64,000 nucleotides of DNA. Origin: Enterococcus faecalis. Lineage in GTDB: Bacteria; Bacillota; Bacilli; Lactobacillales; Enterococcaceae. The stretch is taken from the NCBI RefSeq assembly GCF_029024925.1, contig NZ_CP118962.1:833501-897500 (forward strand), written 5' to 3'. Positions 17,897 through 26,404 of this stretch are shown one piece after another (within the stretch, counting starts at the first letter, position 1; each line of letters starts with the position of its first letter). The notes under the pieces are model-generated. The model was not told the DNA's origin and searched no databases. It was given only the letters and a program-made list of their open reading frames with translations. A program made the translations under genes and the position numbers.

Positions 17897-19174
17897 ATGG
17901 ACGGATTTGTTCAATGGATGGAGAAACACTTTATGCCGAAAGCGTCAGTTATCGCAGCGCAACGGCACTTGGTAGCAATTCGTGACGCGTTTGTCGTAAC
18001 GATGCCATTAATGATTTTAGGGGCTTTGGCGGTATTAATTAATAATATTCCAATTCCAGGATATGAGGACTTTTTAAACAAAATTTTCCCAATGATGTAT
18101 AACGATGCACCAATTTGGAAAAGCTTTGGTGGTAACATTTGGAACGGTACATTCGCAATCTTTGCCGTTTTAGTAGCCTTTTTAGTAGCACACAATTTAG
18201 TTAAATCTTATGGAAAAGACGGCATTGCAGCCGGTACAGTTTCTGTAGCTTCATTCTTCGCAGTTGGCGGCTTAGAAGGCATGGGCGCAACTGGATTATT
18301 TATTGCTTTGATTATTGCACTTATTTCAGGAGAACTATTCCAACGTTTATCTGGCAATCCTAAATTAGTTATCAAAATGCCTGATGGTGTACCACCAGCA
18401 GTAGCAAAATCATTTGCGGCATTATTACCAGCAATGATTACAATCAGTTTATTTAGTTTAATTACATCAATTCTATTTGCTTTAGGAATTGACAATATCG
18501 TTATTTCATTCTATGAAGCAGTTCAACAACCATTTATGGGACTTGCAAACAGCTACCCATCAGCATTATTGTTAGCTTTCATTACACCATTCTTATGGTT
18601 CTTTGGTTTACATGGTGCCAACATGGTTGACCCATTAATGCAAACAATCAACGTACCAGCGATTGATGCGAACATTAAAGCTTTAGAAGCAGGTAAAGCA
18701 ATTCCTTATATTGTAAACAAACCTTTCTTTGATTCATTTGTAAACTTAGGTGGAACAGGGGCAACATTAGGTCTGTTAATTGCTATCTTTATCGTTGGTC
18801 GTCGTAACAAACCATACAAAGTCATTACAAACTTAAGTTTAGCACCAGGACTATTTAATATTAATGAACCAGTCATGTTCGGTTTACCAATTGTTTTAAA
18901 CCCAATCATGTTTATCCCATTCATTTTAGTCCCAATAGTTCTTGTAACTGTTGCGTATGTGGCGACAGCAACTGGTTTAGTACCAGCTGCAACCTTTATG
19001 CCACCTTGGGTAACACCACCAATTATTGGCGGATTTTTAGCAACGAAGAGTATCGCCGGCGGAGTTTTAGCAGCTGTTAACTTATTGATTTCTATTTTGA
19101 TCTACATGCCTTTCGTAAAAGTAGCAACAGATCAATACTTGAAACAAGAAGCAGCCGCAGAAGCAGCTGAGTAA
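17897..19174 (+). CDS. celB: PTS EIIC, lactose/cellobiose family (operon 2)
   Basis: A 425-residue integral membrane sugar transporter subunit with multiple hydrophobic segments. It has the N-terminal family sequence VQWMEKHFMPKASVIAAQRH and the sugar-binding loop APGLFNINEPVMFGLPIVLNP near residue 315. A TAGGAGGAATAAC ribosome-binding site precedes the ATG. It moves beta-glucosides such as cellobiose across the membrane while EIIB phosphorylates them; the exact substrate is not visible. A 65-bp gap separates it from EIIA and a stem-loop follows it. Confidence 0.94.
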   Translation: MDGFVQWMEKHFMPKASVIAAQRHLVAIRDAFVVTMPLMILGALAVLINNIPIPGYEDFLNKIFPMMYNDAPIWKSFGGNIWNGTFAIFAVLVAFLVAHNLVKSYGKDGIAAGTVSVASFFAVGGLEGMGATGLFIALIIALISGELFQRLSGNPKLVIKMPDGVPPAVAKSFAALLPAMITISLFSLITSILFALGIDNIVISFYEAVQQPFMGLANSYPSALLLAFITPFLWFFGLHGANMVDPLMQTINVPAIDANIKALEAGKAIPYIVNKPFFDSFVNLGGTGATLGLLIAIFIVGRRNKPYKVITNLSLAPGLFNINEPVMFGLPIVLNPIMFIPFILVPIVLVTVAYVATATGLVPAATFMPPWVTPPIIGGFLATKSIAGGVLAAVNLLISILIYMPFVKVATDQYLKQEAAAEAAE

Positions 19175-19182
19175 AAAATCGA

Positions 19183-19228
19183 AGGATTGAATCGTCCGGA
19201 CTCTTACGGAGGGTTCAATCCTTTTTTT
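19183..19228 (+). terminator. Terminator between EIIC and the glucosidase gene
   Basis: AGGATTGAA pairs with TTCAATCCT across a 22-base loop region containing a small inner helix, followed by seven T residues. It may be partly read through, giving less glucosidase than PTS mRNA. Confidence 0.75.
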
Positions 19229-19257
19229 AATGATTAAATCGTAAAGGAGCAAACAAC

Positions 19258-20652
19258 ATGAAATATCAATTTCCAGAAAATTTTTGGTGGGGTTCTGCAG
19301 CCAGCGGTCCTCAAACAGAAGGCGTTTTTGAAGGTGATGGTAAAGGTCAAAATATTTGGGATTTTTGGTATCAAGAAGCGCCAGAAAAATTTTTTCAACA
19401 AGTCGGTCCAGATAAGACCTCACAATTTTATAAAAAATACCAAGAAGATATTCAGTTAATGAAAGAAACGGGACATAACTCTTTTCGAACATCCATTCAA
19501 TGGAGCCGTTTAATTCCAGATCCTACAACAGGAAAAGTCAATCAAACAGCAGTTGATTTTTATAATCAAGTGATTGATGATTTATTAGAACACGGGATTG
19601 AGCCCTTTATGAACTTGTATCATTTTGATATGCCGATGGTACTTCAAGAAAAAGGCGGTTGGGAAAGCCGTGAAGTGGTTGATTTGTATGTTGACTTTGC
19701 CAAAACCTGTTTTGAATTGTTTGGCGATCGCGTGAAAAAATGGTTTACGCACAATGAACCAATTGTACCAGTTGAAGGTGGTTATCTCTATGGCTGGCAT
19801 TATCCTGATAAAGTGAATCTAAAAGAAGGGATTCAAGTACTCTATCATGAAGCTTTAGCTAGTGCCAAAGCGATTGCCGTCTATCATTCTATGAACTTAT
19901 CAGGTGAAATTGGCATTATTTTAAACTTAACGCCGACTTATCCTCGTGATGAGCACAACGAAGCCGATGTAAATGCGGCTAAATTTGTCGATGGTTTCTT
20001 TAACCGTTCGTTTTTAGACCCGGCTGTTAAAGGTCATTTTCCAGAAGATATGGTTGCTTGGGCGAAAGCAAATGACTTATTGCCAGAAACAACGCCAGAA
20101 GATTTAGCAATAATTGCTGAAAATACTGTGGACTTATTAGGAGTAAACTACTATCAACCACGTCGGGCCAAAGCAAAAGAAACACCTGTTGAAACACGAC
20201 CAGAAGGCTTACTTCCAGAAGATTTTTATGATGTCTACGATATGCCTGGCAAAAAAATGAATCCTTACCGTGGCTGGGAAATCTACGAAAAAGGTATTTA
20301 TGATACATTAATGAATTTAAAAGAAAATTATGACAACATTCACTGCTACATTTCAGAAAATGGCATGGGCGTAGAAGGAGAAGAACGCTTTGTCAATGAA
20401 CAAGGAGTCATTGAAGATGATTATCGGATTGAATTCGTGCAAGATCACTTGAAATGGGTGCACCAAGCGATTCAAGAAGGTAGTAATGTTCAAGGATATC
20501 ATATGTGGACGTGTATGGATAACTGGTCTTGGCTCAATGCCTATAAAAATCGTTATGGCTTCATCGCTGTGGATTTAGATGATGATGCGAAACGGACCAT
20601 TAAGAAAAGCGGTCGTTGGTTCAAAGAAATGACAGCAAATAACGGCTTTTAG
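19258..20652 (+). CDS. GH1 6-phospho-beta-glucosidase
   Basis: A 464-residue family 1 glycoside hydrolase that cleaves the phosphorylated disaccharide delivered by the PTS into glucose-6-phosphate and an aglycone or glucose. The acid/base Glu is E167 in THNEP and the nucleophile is E367 in YISENGMG; FWWGSAASGPQTEG is the usual N-terminus. Length is normal. An AAAGGAGCAAAC ribosome-binding site precedes the ATG. It is the last gene of the sigma-54-controlled second operon, downstream of a leaky-looking terminator. Confidence 0.94.
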   Translation: MKYQFPENFWWGSAASGPQTEGVFEGDGKGQNIWDFWYQEAPEKFFQQVGPDKTSQFYKKYQEDIQLMKETGHNSFRTSIQWSRLIPDPTTGKVNQTAVDFYNQVIDDLLEHGIEPFMNLYHFDMPMVLQEKGGWESREVVDLYVDFAKTCFELFGDRVKKWFTHNEPIVPVEGGYLYGWHYPDKVNLKEGIQVLYHEALASAKAIAVYHSMNLSGEIGIILNLTPTYPRDEHNEADVNAAKFVDGFFNRSFLDPAVKGHFPEDMVAWAKANDLLPETTPEDLAIIAENTVDLLGVNYYQPRRAKAKETPVETRPEGLLPEDFYDVYDMPGKKMNPYRGWEIYEKGIYDTLMNLKENYDNIHCYISENGMGVEGEERFVNEQGVIEDDYRIEFVQDHLKWVHQAIQEGSNVQGYHMWTCMDNWSWLNAYKNRYGFIAVDLDDDAKRTIKKSGRWFKEMTANNGF

Positions 20653-20709
20653 AAAGAGAACTGTTTCTGTGATAAAATGAATTGATACAATGTGCGAGGA
20701 GGAAAGAAA

Positions 20710-21903
20710 ATGACAACTAAAAGAGTCAAAAAAATGGGCAAAGAAGAAATGAAAGAGATGTTTGATCTTGTCATCTATGCTTTTAATCAGGAACCCACGG
20801 CTGAACGCCAAGAACGTTTTGAAAAATTGTTGTCACATACGCAAAGCTATGGCTTCCTAATTGATGAGCAATTAACAAGTCAAGTGATGGCGACACCTTT
20901 TCAAGTGAATTTCCATGGTGTCCGCTATCCCATGGCTGGAATTGGCTATGTGGCTTCTTATCCAGAATATCGTGGTGAAGGCGGCATCTCTGCTATTATG
21001 AAAGAAATGTTGGCTGATTTAGCGAAACAAAAGGTTGCCCTTTCTTACTTAGCACCGTTTTCATATCCATTTTATCGTCAATATGGCTATGAACAAACAT
21101 TTGAACAAGCGGAGTATACAATTAAAACGGAAGATTGGCCACGTGTTAAACGAGTTCCGGGTACCATTAAACGAGTTTCTTGGGCTGACGGTAAAGAGGT
21201 CATTAAAGACGTATACCTTGAAAATCAAAGAGCGCACTCTGGTGGTGTGATCCGTGAAACTTGGTGGCTGGATTATACGCTGAATCGTGCAAGTAAACCA
21301 AATAATCAAGCGATTTATTATTCGTCAGAAGGGAAAGCAGAAGGCTATGTGATTTATCGGATAGCTGCTGGCACCTTTGAAATCGTAGAATGGAACTATT
21401 TAACTAATACAGCTTTTAAAGCTTTAGCTGGGTTTATTGGCTCACATAGTGGTTCCGTTCAATCGTTCCATTGGATTAATGGTTTTGCTGGAAAAGATTT
21501 AAATGATTTAATGCCAACGCCAGCAGCTTCTGTAAAAATTTTACCTTACATGATGGCACGAATCGTTGAGTTACAAACATTTCTGGAAAAGTATCCATTT
21601 CAATCAGGAGAAAAAGAAACGTATTCTTTAGAGATTGAAGATTCCTATGGGCCATGGAATGAAGGTATTTGGACAATCACAATTGACGAACAAGGAAAAG
21701 CGACAGTGACTAAAGGTGCTGTGGAAAAAGAAGGGACTGCTGCTTTGAAAGCAGATATCCAAACGTGGACGCAACTATTCTTGGGCTATCGTTCAGCAGA
21801 GACGTTATCTTTTTATGAACGCTTGCAAGGAGACGCAACGACAGTTCAACGTTTAGGCCAACGTTTAGTCAAAGGTATGCCAATTTTAGAAGATTATTTT
21901 TAA
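20710..21903 (+). CDS. Eis-like GNAT family N-acetyltransferase
   Basis: A 397-residue protein with the Eis layout. An N-terminal GNAT domain contains the acetyl-CoA loop region (AGIGYVASYPEYRGEGGISAIM, residues about 80-100). A second GNAT-like domain and a C-terminal sterol-carrier-like domain (ADIQTWTQLFLGYRSAETL) follow. Mycobacterial Eis acetylates aminoglycosides; whether this one does is unknown. The ATG at 20710 is chosen for GAGGAGGAAAG just upstream; a GTG 18 bases earlier is less likely. A TACAAT sequence at 20687-20692 may be its -10. Confidence 0.86.
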   Translation: MTTKRVKKMGKEEMKEMFDLVIYAFNQEPTAERQERFEKLLSHTQSYGFLIDEQLTSQVMATPFQVNFHGVRYPMAGIGYVASYPEYRGEGGISAIMKEMLADLAKQKVALSYLAPFSYPFYRQYGYEQTFEQAEYTIKTEDWPRVKRVPGTIKRVSWADGKEVIKDVYLENQRAHSGGVIRETWWLDYTLNRASKPNNQAIYYSSEGKAEGYVIYRIAAGTFEIVEWNYLTNTAFKALAGFIGSHSGSVQSFHWINGFAGKDLNDLMPTPAASVKILPYMMARIVELQTFLEKYPFQSGEKETYSLEIEDSYGPWNEGIWTITIDEQGKATVTKGAVEKEGTAALKADIQTWTQLFLGYRSAETLSFYERLQGDATTVQRLGQRLVKGMPILEDYF

Positions 21904-21914
21904 AAGTGTGTTTA

Positions 21915-21944
21915 TTCGCAAAAAATGACAGAACCTACTATAAT
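21915..21944 (+). promoter_or_regulatory. Promoter of the 39-aa microprotein gene
   Basis: TTCGCA at 21915-21920 and TATAAT at 21939-21944, 18 bp apart, about 40 bp before the small gene. Confidence 0.6.
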
Positions 21945-21985
21945 AAAAATGTAAAAAGAATTATTTTAGAAAGGTGATGGGGACA

Positions 21986-22105
21986 ATGGCGAAAACGAAA
22001 CAAGAAAAAGTTGCACGCAATAATAAAATTGGGCAATATATAGCTATTGCGACAGGACTTTATTATTTAGGAAAAATGATTCTTGATCGGCGGCAAAAAA
22101 AATAA
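21986..22105 (+). CDS. 39-residue putative membrane microprotein
   Basis: A short reading frame, MAKTKQEKVARNNK then a hydrophobic stretch (IGQYIAIATGLYYLGKMIL) and a basic tail DRRQKK. It has its own sigma-A promoter, a good ribosome-binding site (AGAAAGGTGATGG) and a strong terminator 27 bp downstream, so it is a complete single-gene unit. One transmembrane helix flanked by basic residues is predicted by eye. No family is recognised. Confidence 0.65.
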   Translation: MAKTKQEKVARNNKIGQYIAIATGLYYLGKMILDRRQKK

Positions 22106-22132
22106 TAGATAAAAGAACGACGTGTTTCACTG

Positions 22133-22178
22133 AAAGAAAGTATCTCGCATAATTGTTTATGCGGGATACTTTCTTTTT
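22133..22178 (+). terminator. Terminator of the microprotein gene
   Basis: AAGAAAGTATCTCGCATAA pairs with TTATGCGGGATACTTTCTT around a three-base loop, followed by TTTT. Confidence 0.9.
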
Positions 22179-22223
22179 GTCTATTGACAGATGTAGTGAA
22201 GACTTCTAAAATTAAAACAGATT

Positions 22224-22297
22224 GTTCTCGTAGCTCAGTAGGATAGAGCAACCGCCTCCTAAGCGGTAGGTCGCTGGTTCAATTCCAGTCGGGAACG
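22224..22297 (+). tRNA. tRNA-Arg (CCT)
   Basis: A full cloverleaf: acceptor GTTCTCG pairs with CGGGAAC, the D arm contains AGCTCAGTAGGATAGAGC, the anticodon stem is ACCGC/GCGGT around loop CTCCTAA (anticodon CCT), and the T arm is CTGG TTCAATT CCAG. The 3' CCA is not encoded. It is a single tRNA gene with its own terminator. Confidence 0.95.
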
Positions 22298-22298
22298 T

Positions 22299-22344
22299 AA
22301 AAAGCACCTTTCAAATGTTGATTTGATAGGTGTTTTGTTTTATT
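22299..22344 (+). terminator. Terminator of tRNA-Arg
   Basis: CACCTTTCAAAT (22305-22316) pairs with ATTTGATAGGTG (22321-22332) with one mismatch, followed by TTTTGTTTT. Confidence 0.8.
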
Positions 22345-22385
22345 TGTGCCAAAAATGTGCCAAAAATTTTAGAATTCTATTTTTC

Positions 22386-22414
22386 TTTACAAAACAGAAT
22401 TGCTATATTATAGT
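22386..22414 (+). promoter_or_regulatory. Promoter of the ABM-domain gene
   Basis: TTTACA at 22386-22391 and TATAGT at 22409-22414 with 17-bp spacing, leaving a leader of roughly 80 bases. Confidence 0.65.
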
Positions 22415-22501
22415 GATTTCGAACACAGAAAAACACAGTAAAATGCTGAATAACCTTAGTTGGGAATGTAAAAAGGCAAGTAAATTTAAGGGGGAAGACA
22501 G

Positions 22502-22834
22502 ATGGCGATTACTATAAATATTTATTATAGTGGGACAAATGGAGGTGCAAGAGAATTTGCCAAAGAAATGATTGCCAGCGGAATTGTAGAGGCGATTCGT
22601 GCAGAAAAAGGGAATAGTCGCTATGAATACTTTTTTCCAATGGACGATGAAGAGACAGTTCTGCTGATTGATAGTTGGACAGATCAGGAAGCATTAGACA
22701 AACACCACGCTTCTCCAATGATGACCCGTATTACGGAACTTAGAGAAAAATATGATTTGCATATGAAAGTAGAAAGATATGTATCAGATGTAACAGACCC
22801 CTTGACAAAAGATGCTGCGTTTATAAGAAAATAA
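22502..22834 (+). CDS. ABM-domain (quinol monooxygenase-like) protein
   Basis: A 110-residue protein with the ferredoxin-like antibiotic biosynthesis monooxygenase fold pattern: strand ITINIYYS, helix REFAKEMIASGIVEAIR, then YEYFFPMDDEETVLLIDSWTDQEALDKHHASP, the usual paired-strand and His motif. Members are small dimeric enzymes that oxidise quinols or act on reactive carbonyls; the substrate is not known here. GGGGGAAG precedes the ATG. It is a single gene with its own promoter and terminator beside the tRNA-Arg repeat, so horizontal origin is conceivable but not shown. Confidence 0.82.
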   Translation: MAITINIYYSGTNGGAREFAKEMIASGIVEAIRAEKGNSRYEYFFPMDDEETVLLIDSWTDQEALDKHHASPMMTRITELREKYDLHMKVERYVSDVTDPLTKDAAFIRK

Positions 22835-22863
22835 CCAGAGTGCAATCATTGATCTTAAAATTT

Positions 22864-22910
22864 AGTGCTAGGAACATCAGCCGTTTCGACTGATGTTCCT
22901 AGCACTTTTT
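22864..22910 (+). terminator. Terminator after the ABM-domain gene
   Basis: AGTGCTAGGAACATCAG is followed by CCGTTTCGA and the exact complementary arm, then TTTTT. The apex again contains CGTTTCGA. It lies between convergent genes. Confidence 0.92.
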
Positions 22911-22947
22911 ATCTTGTAAGGATGAATCATTTGTTACACACGTTAAA

Positions 22948-25593
22948 TTAAAGAAGGACCATTTGTTCTTCAGTCACAGCCGGTTCGGTTAAAATTTTGG
23001 CTTGGGCAGCTGCGAGTTTCGCAATAGGTACCCGATAAGGTGAGCAAGAGATGTAGTTTAGGCCAAGTGTTTGGAAAAACGTGATGGATTGCGGATCACC
23101 ACCGACTTCTCCACATACGCCAATACTCATGTTTGGTTTAGTGCGACGCGCTTTCTCTACAGCTAATTGAATCAGTTGACCAACACCTGTTTGATCTAGT
23201 GATTGAAACGGATCTTGGGTAATGATTTTCTTTTCCCGATACGTATTAATGAATTTACCGATATCATCACGAGAAAAACCATAGGTCATTTGTGTTAAAT
23301 CATTTGTTCCAAAGCTGAAAAAGTCTGCTTCTTCTGCTAACTGATCCGCAATCAGACAAGCTCTAGGTAGTTCAATCATTGTCCCGATTTCGTAAGGGAA
23401 AGGAGTCATTTTATGTTCTTCAAAGAGACCGTCAATCGTTTCTTTTAAAATGCGTTTGAGATAGAGAAGTTCTTCTTTTTCGGCGATTAGAGGAATCATC
23501 ACTTCTGGATAAACAGTAATTCCTTCTTTGACTAATCGAATGGCACTAGTAAATAAGGCTGTAACTTGCATTTTGTATATTTGTGGTTGGGTCACACCTA
23601 AGCGACAACCACGATGGCCCAACATTGGATTGGTTTCTTGTAACCGTTCAATTTGTTTGGCGATGGTCACCGGGAACCGTTGTAGTTGCTTCGCCAATAA
23701 TTGAATATCATTCTTTTCATGAGGTAAAAACTCATGCATCGGCGGATCTAACAAGCGGACCACCATGGGTTTGTCTTGAACTACTTTCAGAATTTGATAA
23801 AAGTCTTCCTGTTGAAAATGAAGAAGTTGCTCCAACGCATAGGTTGCTTCCTTTTCAGACTCTGCTAAAATCAGGCGACGCATTTCCAAGACACGCTCTT
23901 CACCGAAAAACATATGCTCTGTTCGCGCTAAACCAATCCCCGCTGCACCAAAACGGATAGCAGTCTCTAAATCTTGTGTAGTTTCTGCATTGGCACGAAC
24001 AGTTAAATCAGCGTACGCATCTGCCCAAGACAAGAGCTCTTGAAGGTCATCGTTATTATCAGCAGAAATTGTAGGAATTTCGCCAAGATAAATTTCCCCC
24101 GTTGAGCCATCGACGGAAATGATTGTTCCTTCTAAGATGACTTGTGGCCCGCAGTGTAGTTGTTTGGTTTCTTCATTAACGGTTAAACTTTCACAACCAG
24201 TCACACAGCAAGTTCCCATTCCTCGTGCGACCACAGCGGCATGAGAAGTCATTCCGCCACGACTGGTCACAATTGCTTCGCTTACAACCATGCCTTCAAT
24301 ATCTTCTGGTGAAGTTTCTTGACGAACAAGAATGACTTTCTTTCCTAGATTGGTCAGTTCTTTGGCTTTTTCTGCTGTAAAAACAATTTGGCCACTTGCT
24401 GCACCAGGACTAGCAGGAAGTCCCATAGCTAAGCGTTCCATGTGTTGTCGTTTCTCTTGATCAAACACGGGATGAATTAATTGATCAATCGTATCAGGTG
24501 TCACACGCAACAGTGCTTCTTGTTTAGTAATACGATTTTCTTTGGCTAAGTCTAAAGCAATTTTAACCGTAGCTGCGGCGGTTCGTTTCCCGTTTCTTGT
24601 TTGTAAAATATATAATTTTTCATTTTCAATGGTAAATTCAATATCTTGCATGTCACGATAATGATATTCTAAAAGTTCTGCGTAATGGCGAAAATCTTGA
24701 TAAACTTTTGGCATAGTCAAACGTAAACGACGAATGGGTTCTGGCGTCCGAATACCAGCCACTACATCTTCTCCTTGCGCGTTCAAAAGAAACTCTCCAA
24801 ACAGTTGATTTTCCCCTGTGACCGGATTTCTAGTGAAAACAACGCCAGTGCCACTGTCTAGTCCACGATTGCCGAAAACCATTTCTTGAATGTTGACAGC
24901 TGTACCTAAATCATGTGCAATATGATGTAAGTTCCGATAAACCACCGCACGTTGATTATTCCATGAATCAAAAACAGCTTTGATTGCTTCAAAAAGTTGT
25001 GCGACAGGGTCTTGCGGGAAGACCACCTGATGTTGTTCAAAAACTTCTTGGTAGCGGACAATCAAGGCGAAATGATCTGCTTCTTGAAAAGCGGTAATTT
25101 TTTTGTTTAGCTCTTGTTCCAAGCGCTCTTTTTGTTGGTCAAATAATTCTTTGGGAATGTGATAGACGACGTCTCCAAACATTTGAATAAGTCGGCGATA
25201 ACAGTCAAAAGCAAAACCAGGAGAGGTTAAGGTCGCAAATTTTTTCACACGTTGATCATTTAAACCCAAATTTAAAATAGTATCCATCATACCAGGCATC
25301 GAGAAGGCAGCACCACTGCGAACAGAAACTAAGAGAATCTCATTATCCGCGGTAAAAGATTTGCCTGTTTCAGTTTCTAGATTTTTAACCGCTTTCAAAA
25401 TTTCTAATTGTAAGTGTTCTTCAAAGAAAGTAGCATCTGCCAAATAGTCCATACAGCAACGGGTTGTAATCGTGAATCCTTGTGGAATCGGCAAACCTAA
25501 GCGTGTCATTTCTGCCAAGTTTGCCCCTTTACCACCAAGAGTCTCTTTACCTTCATTGTGTGTTTCGTTAAAAGAATAAATAAACTTTTTCAT
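22948..25593 (-). CDS. ppdK: Pyruvate, phosphate dikinase
   Basis: An 881-residue enzyme interconverting pyruvate, ATP and Pi with PEP, AMP and PPi. The N-terminal ATP-grasp domain starts GGKGANLAEMTRLGLP. The central swivelling domain has the catalytic histidine in [15 protein letters not shown] (near residue 450), and the C-terminal TIM barrel carries the PEP/pyruvate site with GVCGEVGGDP. Length is normal. It has a strong sigma-A promoter (25636-25664) in the divergent region and faces the CcpN-like repressor and PPDK regulatory kinase genes, which are its likely controllers at transcription and activity level. Confidence 0.96.
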   Translation of the reverse strand: MKKFIYSFNETHNEGKETLGGKGANLAEMTRLGLPIPQGFTITTRCCMDYLADATFFEEHLQLEILKAVKNLETETGKSFTADNEILLVSVRSGAAFSMPGMMDTILNLGLNDQRVKKFATLTSPGFAFDCYRRLIQMFGDVVYHIPKELFDQQKERLEQELNKKITAFQEADHFALIVRYQEVFEQHQVVFPQDPVAQLFEAIKAVFDSWNNQRAVVYRNLHHIAHDLGTAVNIQEMVFGNRGLDSGTGVVFTRNPVTGENQLFGEFLLNAQGEDVVAGIRTPEPIRRLRLTMPKVYQDFRHYAELLEYHYRDMQDIEFTIENEKLYILQTRNGKRTAAATVKIALDLAKENRITKQEALLRVTPDTIDQLIHPVFDQEKRQHMERLAMGLPASPGAASGQIVFTAEKAKELTNLGKKVILVRQETSPEDIEGMVVSEAIVTSRGGMTSHAAVVARGMGTCCVTGCESLTVNEETKQLHCGPQVILEGTIISVDGSTGEIYLGEIPTISADNNDDLQELLSWADAYADLTVRANAETTQDLETAIRFGAAGIGLARTEHMFFGEERVLEMRRLILAESEKEATYALEQLLHFQQEDFYQILKVVQDKPMVVRLLDPPMHEFLPHEKNDIQLLAKQLQRFPVTIAKQIERLQETNPMLGHRGCRLGVTQPQIYKMQVTALFTSAIRLVKEGITVYPEVMIPLIAEKEELLYLKRILKETIDGLFEEHKMTPFPYEIGTMIELPRACLIADQLAEEADFFSFGTNDLTQMTYGFSRDDIGKFINTYREKKIITQDPFQSLDQTGVGQLIQLAVEKARRTKPNMSIGVCGEVGGDPQSITFFQTLGLNYISCSPYRVPIAKLAAAQAKILTEPAVTEEQMVLL

Positions 25594-25635
25594 GCGTGAC
25601 CTCCGTTTAATATGTGTCTTATATGTTCAATAAAC

Positions 25636-25664
25636 ATCATAATAGACGGAAATAAGTTTGTCAA
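25636..25664 (-). promoter_or_regulatory. Promoter of ppdK
   Basis: Read on the minus strand: TTGACA, 17 bp, TATGAT. This is near-consensus. TATGTK elements lie just downstream (25611-25616 and 25622-25627), positioned to act as operators. Confidence 0.82.
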
Positions 25665-25688
25665 TAGAAAAAGTTTCTTGTTAATATG

Positions 25689-25716
25689 TTGAAAAAACAA
25701 TAAATATGTGTATAAT
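25689..25716 (+). promoter_or_regulatory. Promoter of the CcpN-like gene
   Basis: TTGAAA at 25689-25694 and TATAAT at 25711-25716, 16 bp apart. TATGTT (25685-25690) and TATGTG (25705-25710) overlap it, consistent with autoregulation. A cre-like TGTAAGCGAATGCA (12 of 14) follows at 25717. Confidence 0.72.
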
Positions 25717-25762
25717 TGTAAGCGAATGCACAATTTGTTTAAGAGGAATTGAGGAGGAAATG

Positions 25763-26392
25763 ATGAAATTAAGTAAACGACAAGAGCAAATTATCGCTGT
25801 TGTAAAAGAGCATCAGCCAGTTAGTGGTGAACGCATTTCGGACATACTAGCCGTTTCACGTGCGACATTGCGTTCTGATTTGTCTTTTTTAACACTTTCA
25901 GGAATTTTAAAAGCAAGTCCGAAAGTTGGTTATACTTACGAAAGTGATAATATGGAGGCTTTTTTCTTTTTTGATGTTTTTCAAACAAAAGTTCAGGAGA
26001 TCATGAGTCCACCATTGATGGTTGCCCAAGACACCTCAATTCGAGATGCGATTACCAACTTGTTTATGTATGATGTCGGTTCTCTTTATGTCATGGATGA
26101 AGCAAAAGAATTATTAGGGGTTTTGTCACGAAAAGATTTATTACGGGCCTCTTTAAATACAAATATTGATGGCACACCTGTTGCTGTTTGTATGACAAGA
26201 GTGCCACATGTGAAAACCTGCACACCAGAATTTACTATTCTTGAAGCTGCTGACACTTTGCAAAAATACGAAGTGGATTCTTTGCCAGTCGTTGAAAAAG
26301 AAAATCCTAAAAAAGTTATTGGAAAAATTACGAAAACGAAAATTTTAACCTATATTACGCAACAAGCGAAAGAAGCCGCACAAAATAGATAA
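25763..26392 (+). CDS. ccpN: CcpN/YqzB-type repressor, HTH plus two CBS domains
   Basis: A 210-residue regulator. An N-terminal HTH (LSKRQEQIIAVVKEH then SRATLRSDLSFLTLSGIL, residues 1-60) is followed by two CBS domains (starting EIMSPPLMVAQDTSIRDAI and CMTRVPHVKTCTPEF). This is the architecture of Bacillus CcpN, which senses adenine nucleotides and represses gluconeogenic genes. The start at 25763 has GAGGAGG five bases upstream; earlier starts in frame are less likely. It lies 12 bp before the PPDK regulatory kinase gene, the same pairing as ccpN-yqfL in Bacillus, and is divergent from ppdK. Confidence 0.88.
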   Translation: MKLSKRQEQIIAVVKEHQPVSGERISDILAVSRATLRSDLSFLTLSGILKASPKVGYTYESDNMEAFFFFDVFQTKVQEIMSPPLMVAQDTSIRDAITNLFMYDVGSLYVMDEAKELLGVLSRKDLLRASLNTNIDGTPVAVCMTRVPHVKTCTPEFTILEAADTLQKYEVDSLPVVEKENPKKVIGKITKTKILTYITQQAKEAAQNR

Positions 26393-26404
26393 GGGAGCTT
26401 AATT

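Larger units (their letters stand above)
22287..22475 (+). repeat. Imperfect direct repeat of the tRNA-Arg 3' end (att-like scar)
   Basis: AGTCGGGAACGTAAAAAG at 22287-22304 covers the tRNA 3' end; AGTTGGGAATGTAAAAAG at 22458-22475 repeats it with two changes. The 150 bases between carry a doubled GTGCCAAAAAT motif and no credible gene. This is the arrangement expected at a used or vacant attachment site of a tRNA-targeting integrase. Confidence 0.5.

Noticed and set aside
19082..19492. 136-codon minus-strand frame across the EIIC-glucosidase junction
   Set aside because: It is antisense to two well-supported genes and a terminator and has no family features.
22323..22517. 64-codon frame downstream of tRNA-Arg
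   Set aside because: Its start is inside the tRNA terminator and it overlaps the promoter and start of the ABM-domain gene; low-complexity residues with no ribosome-binding site.
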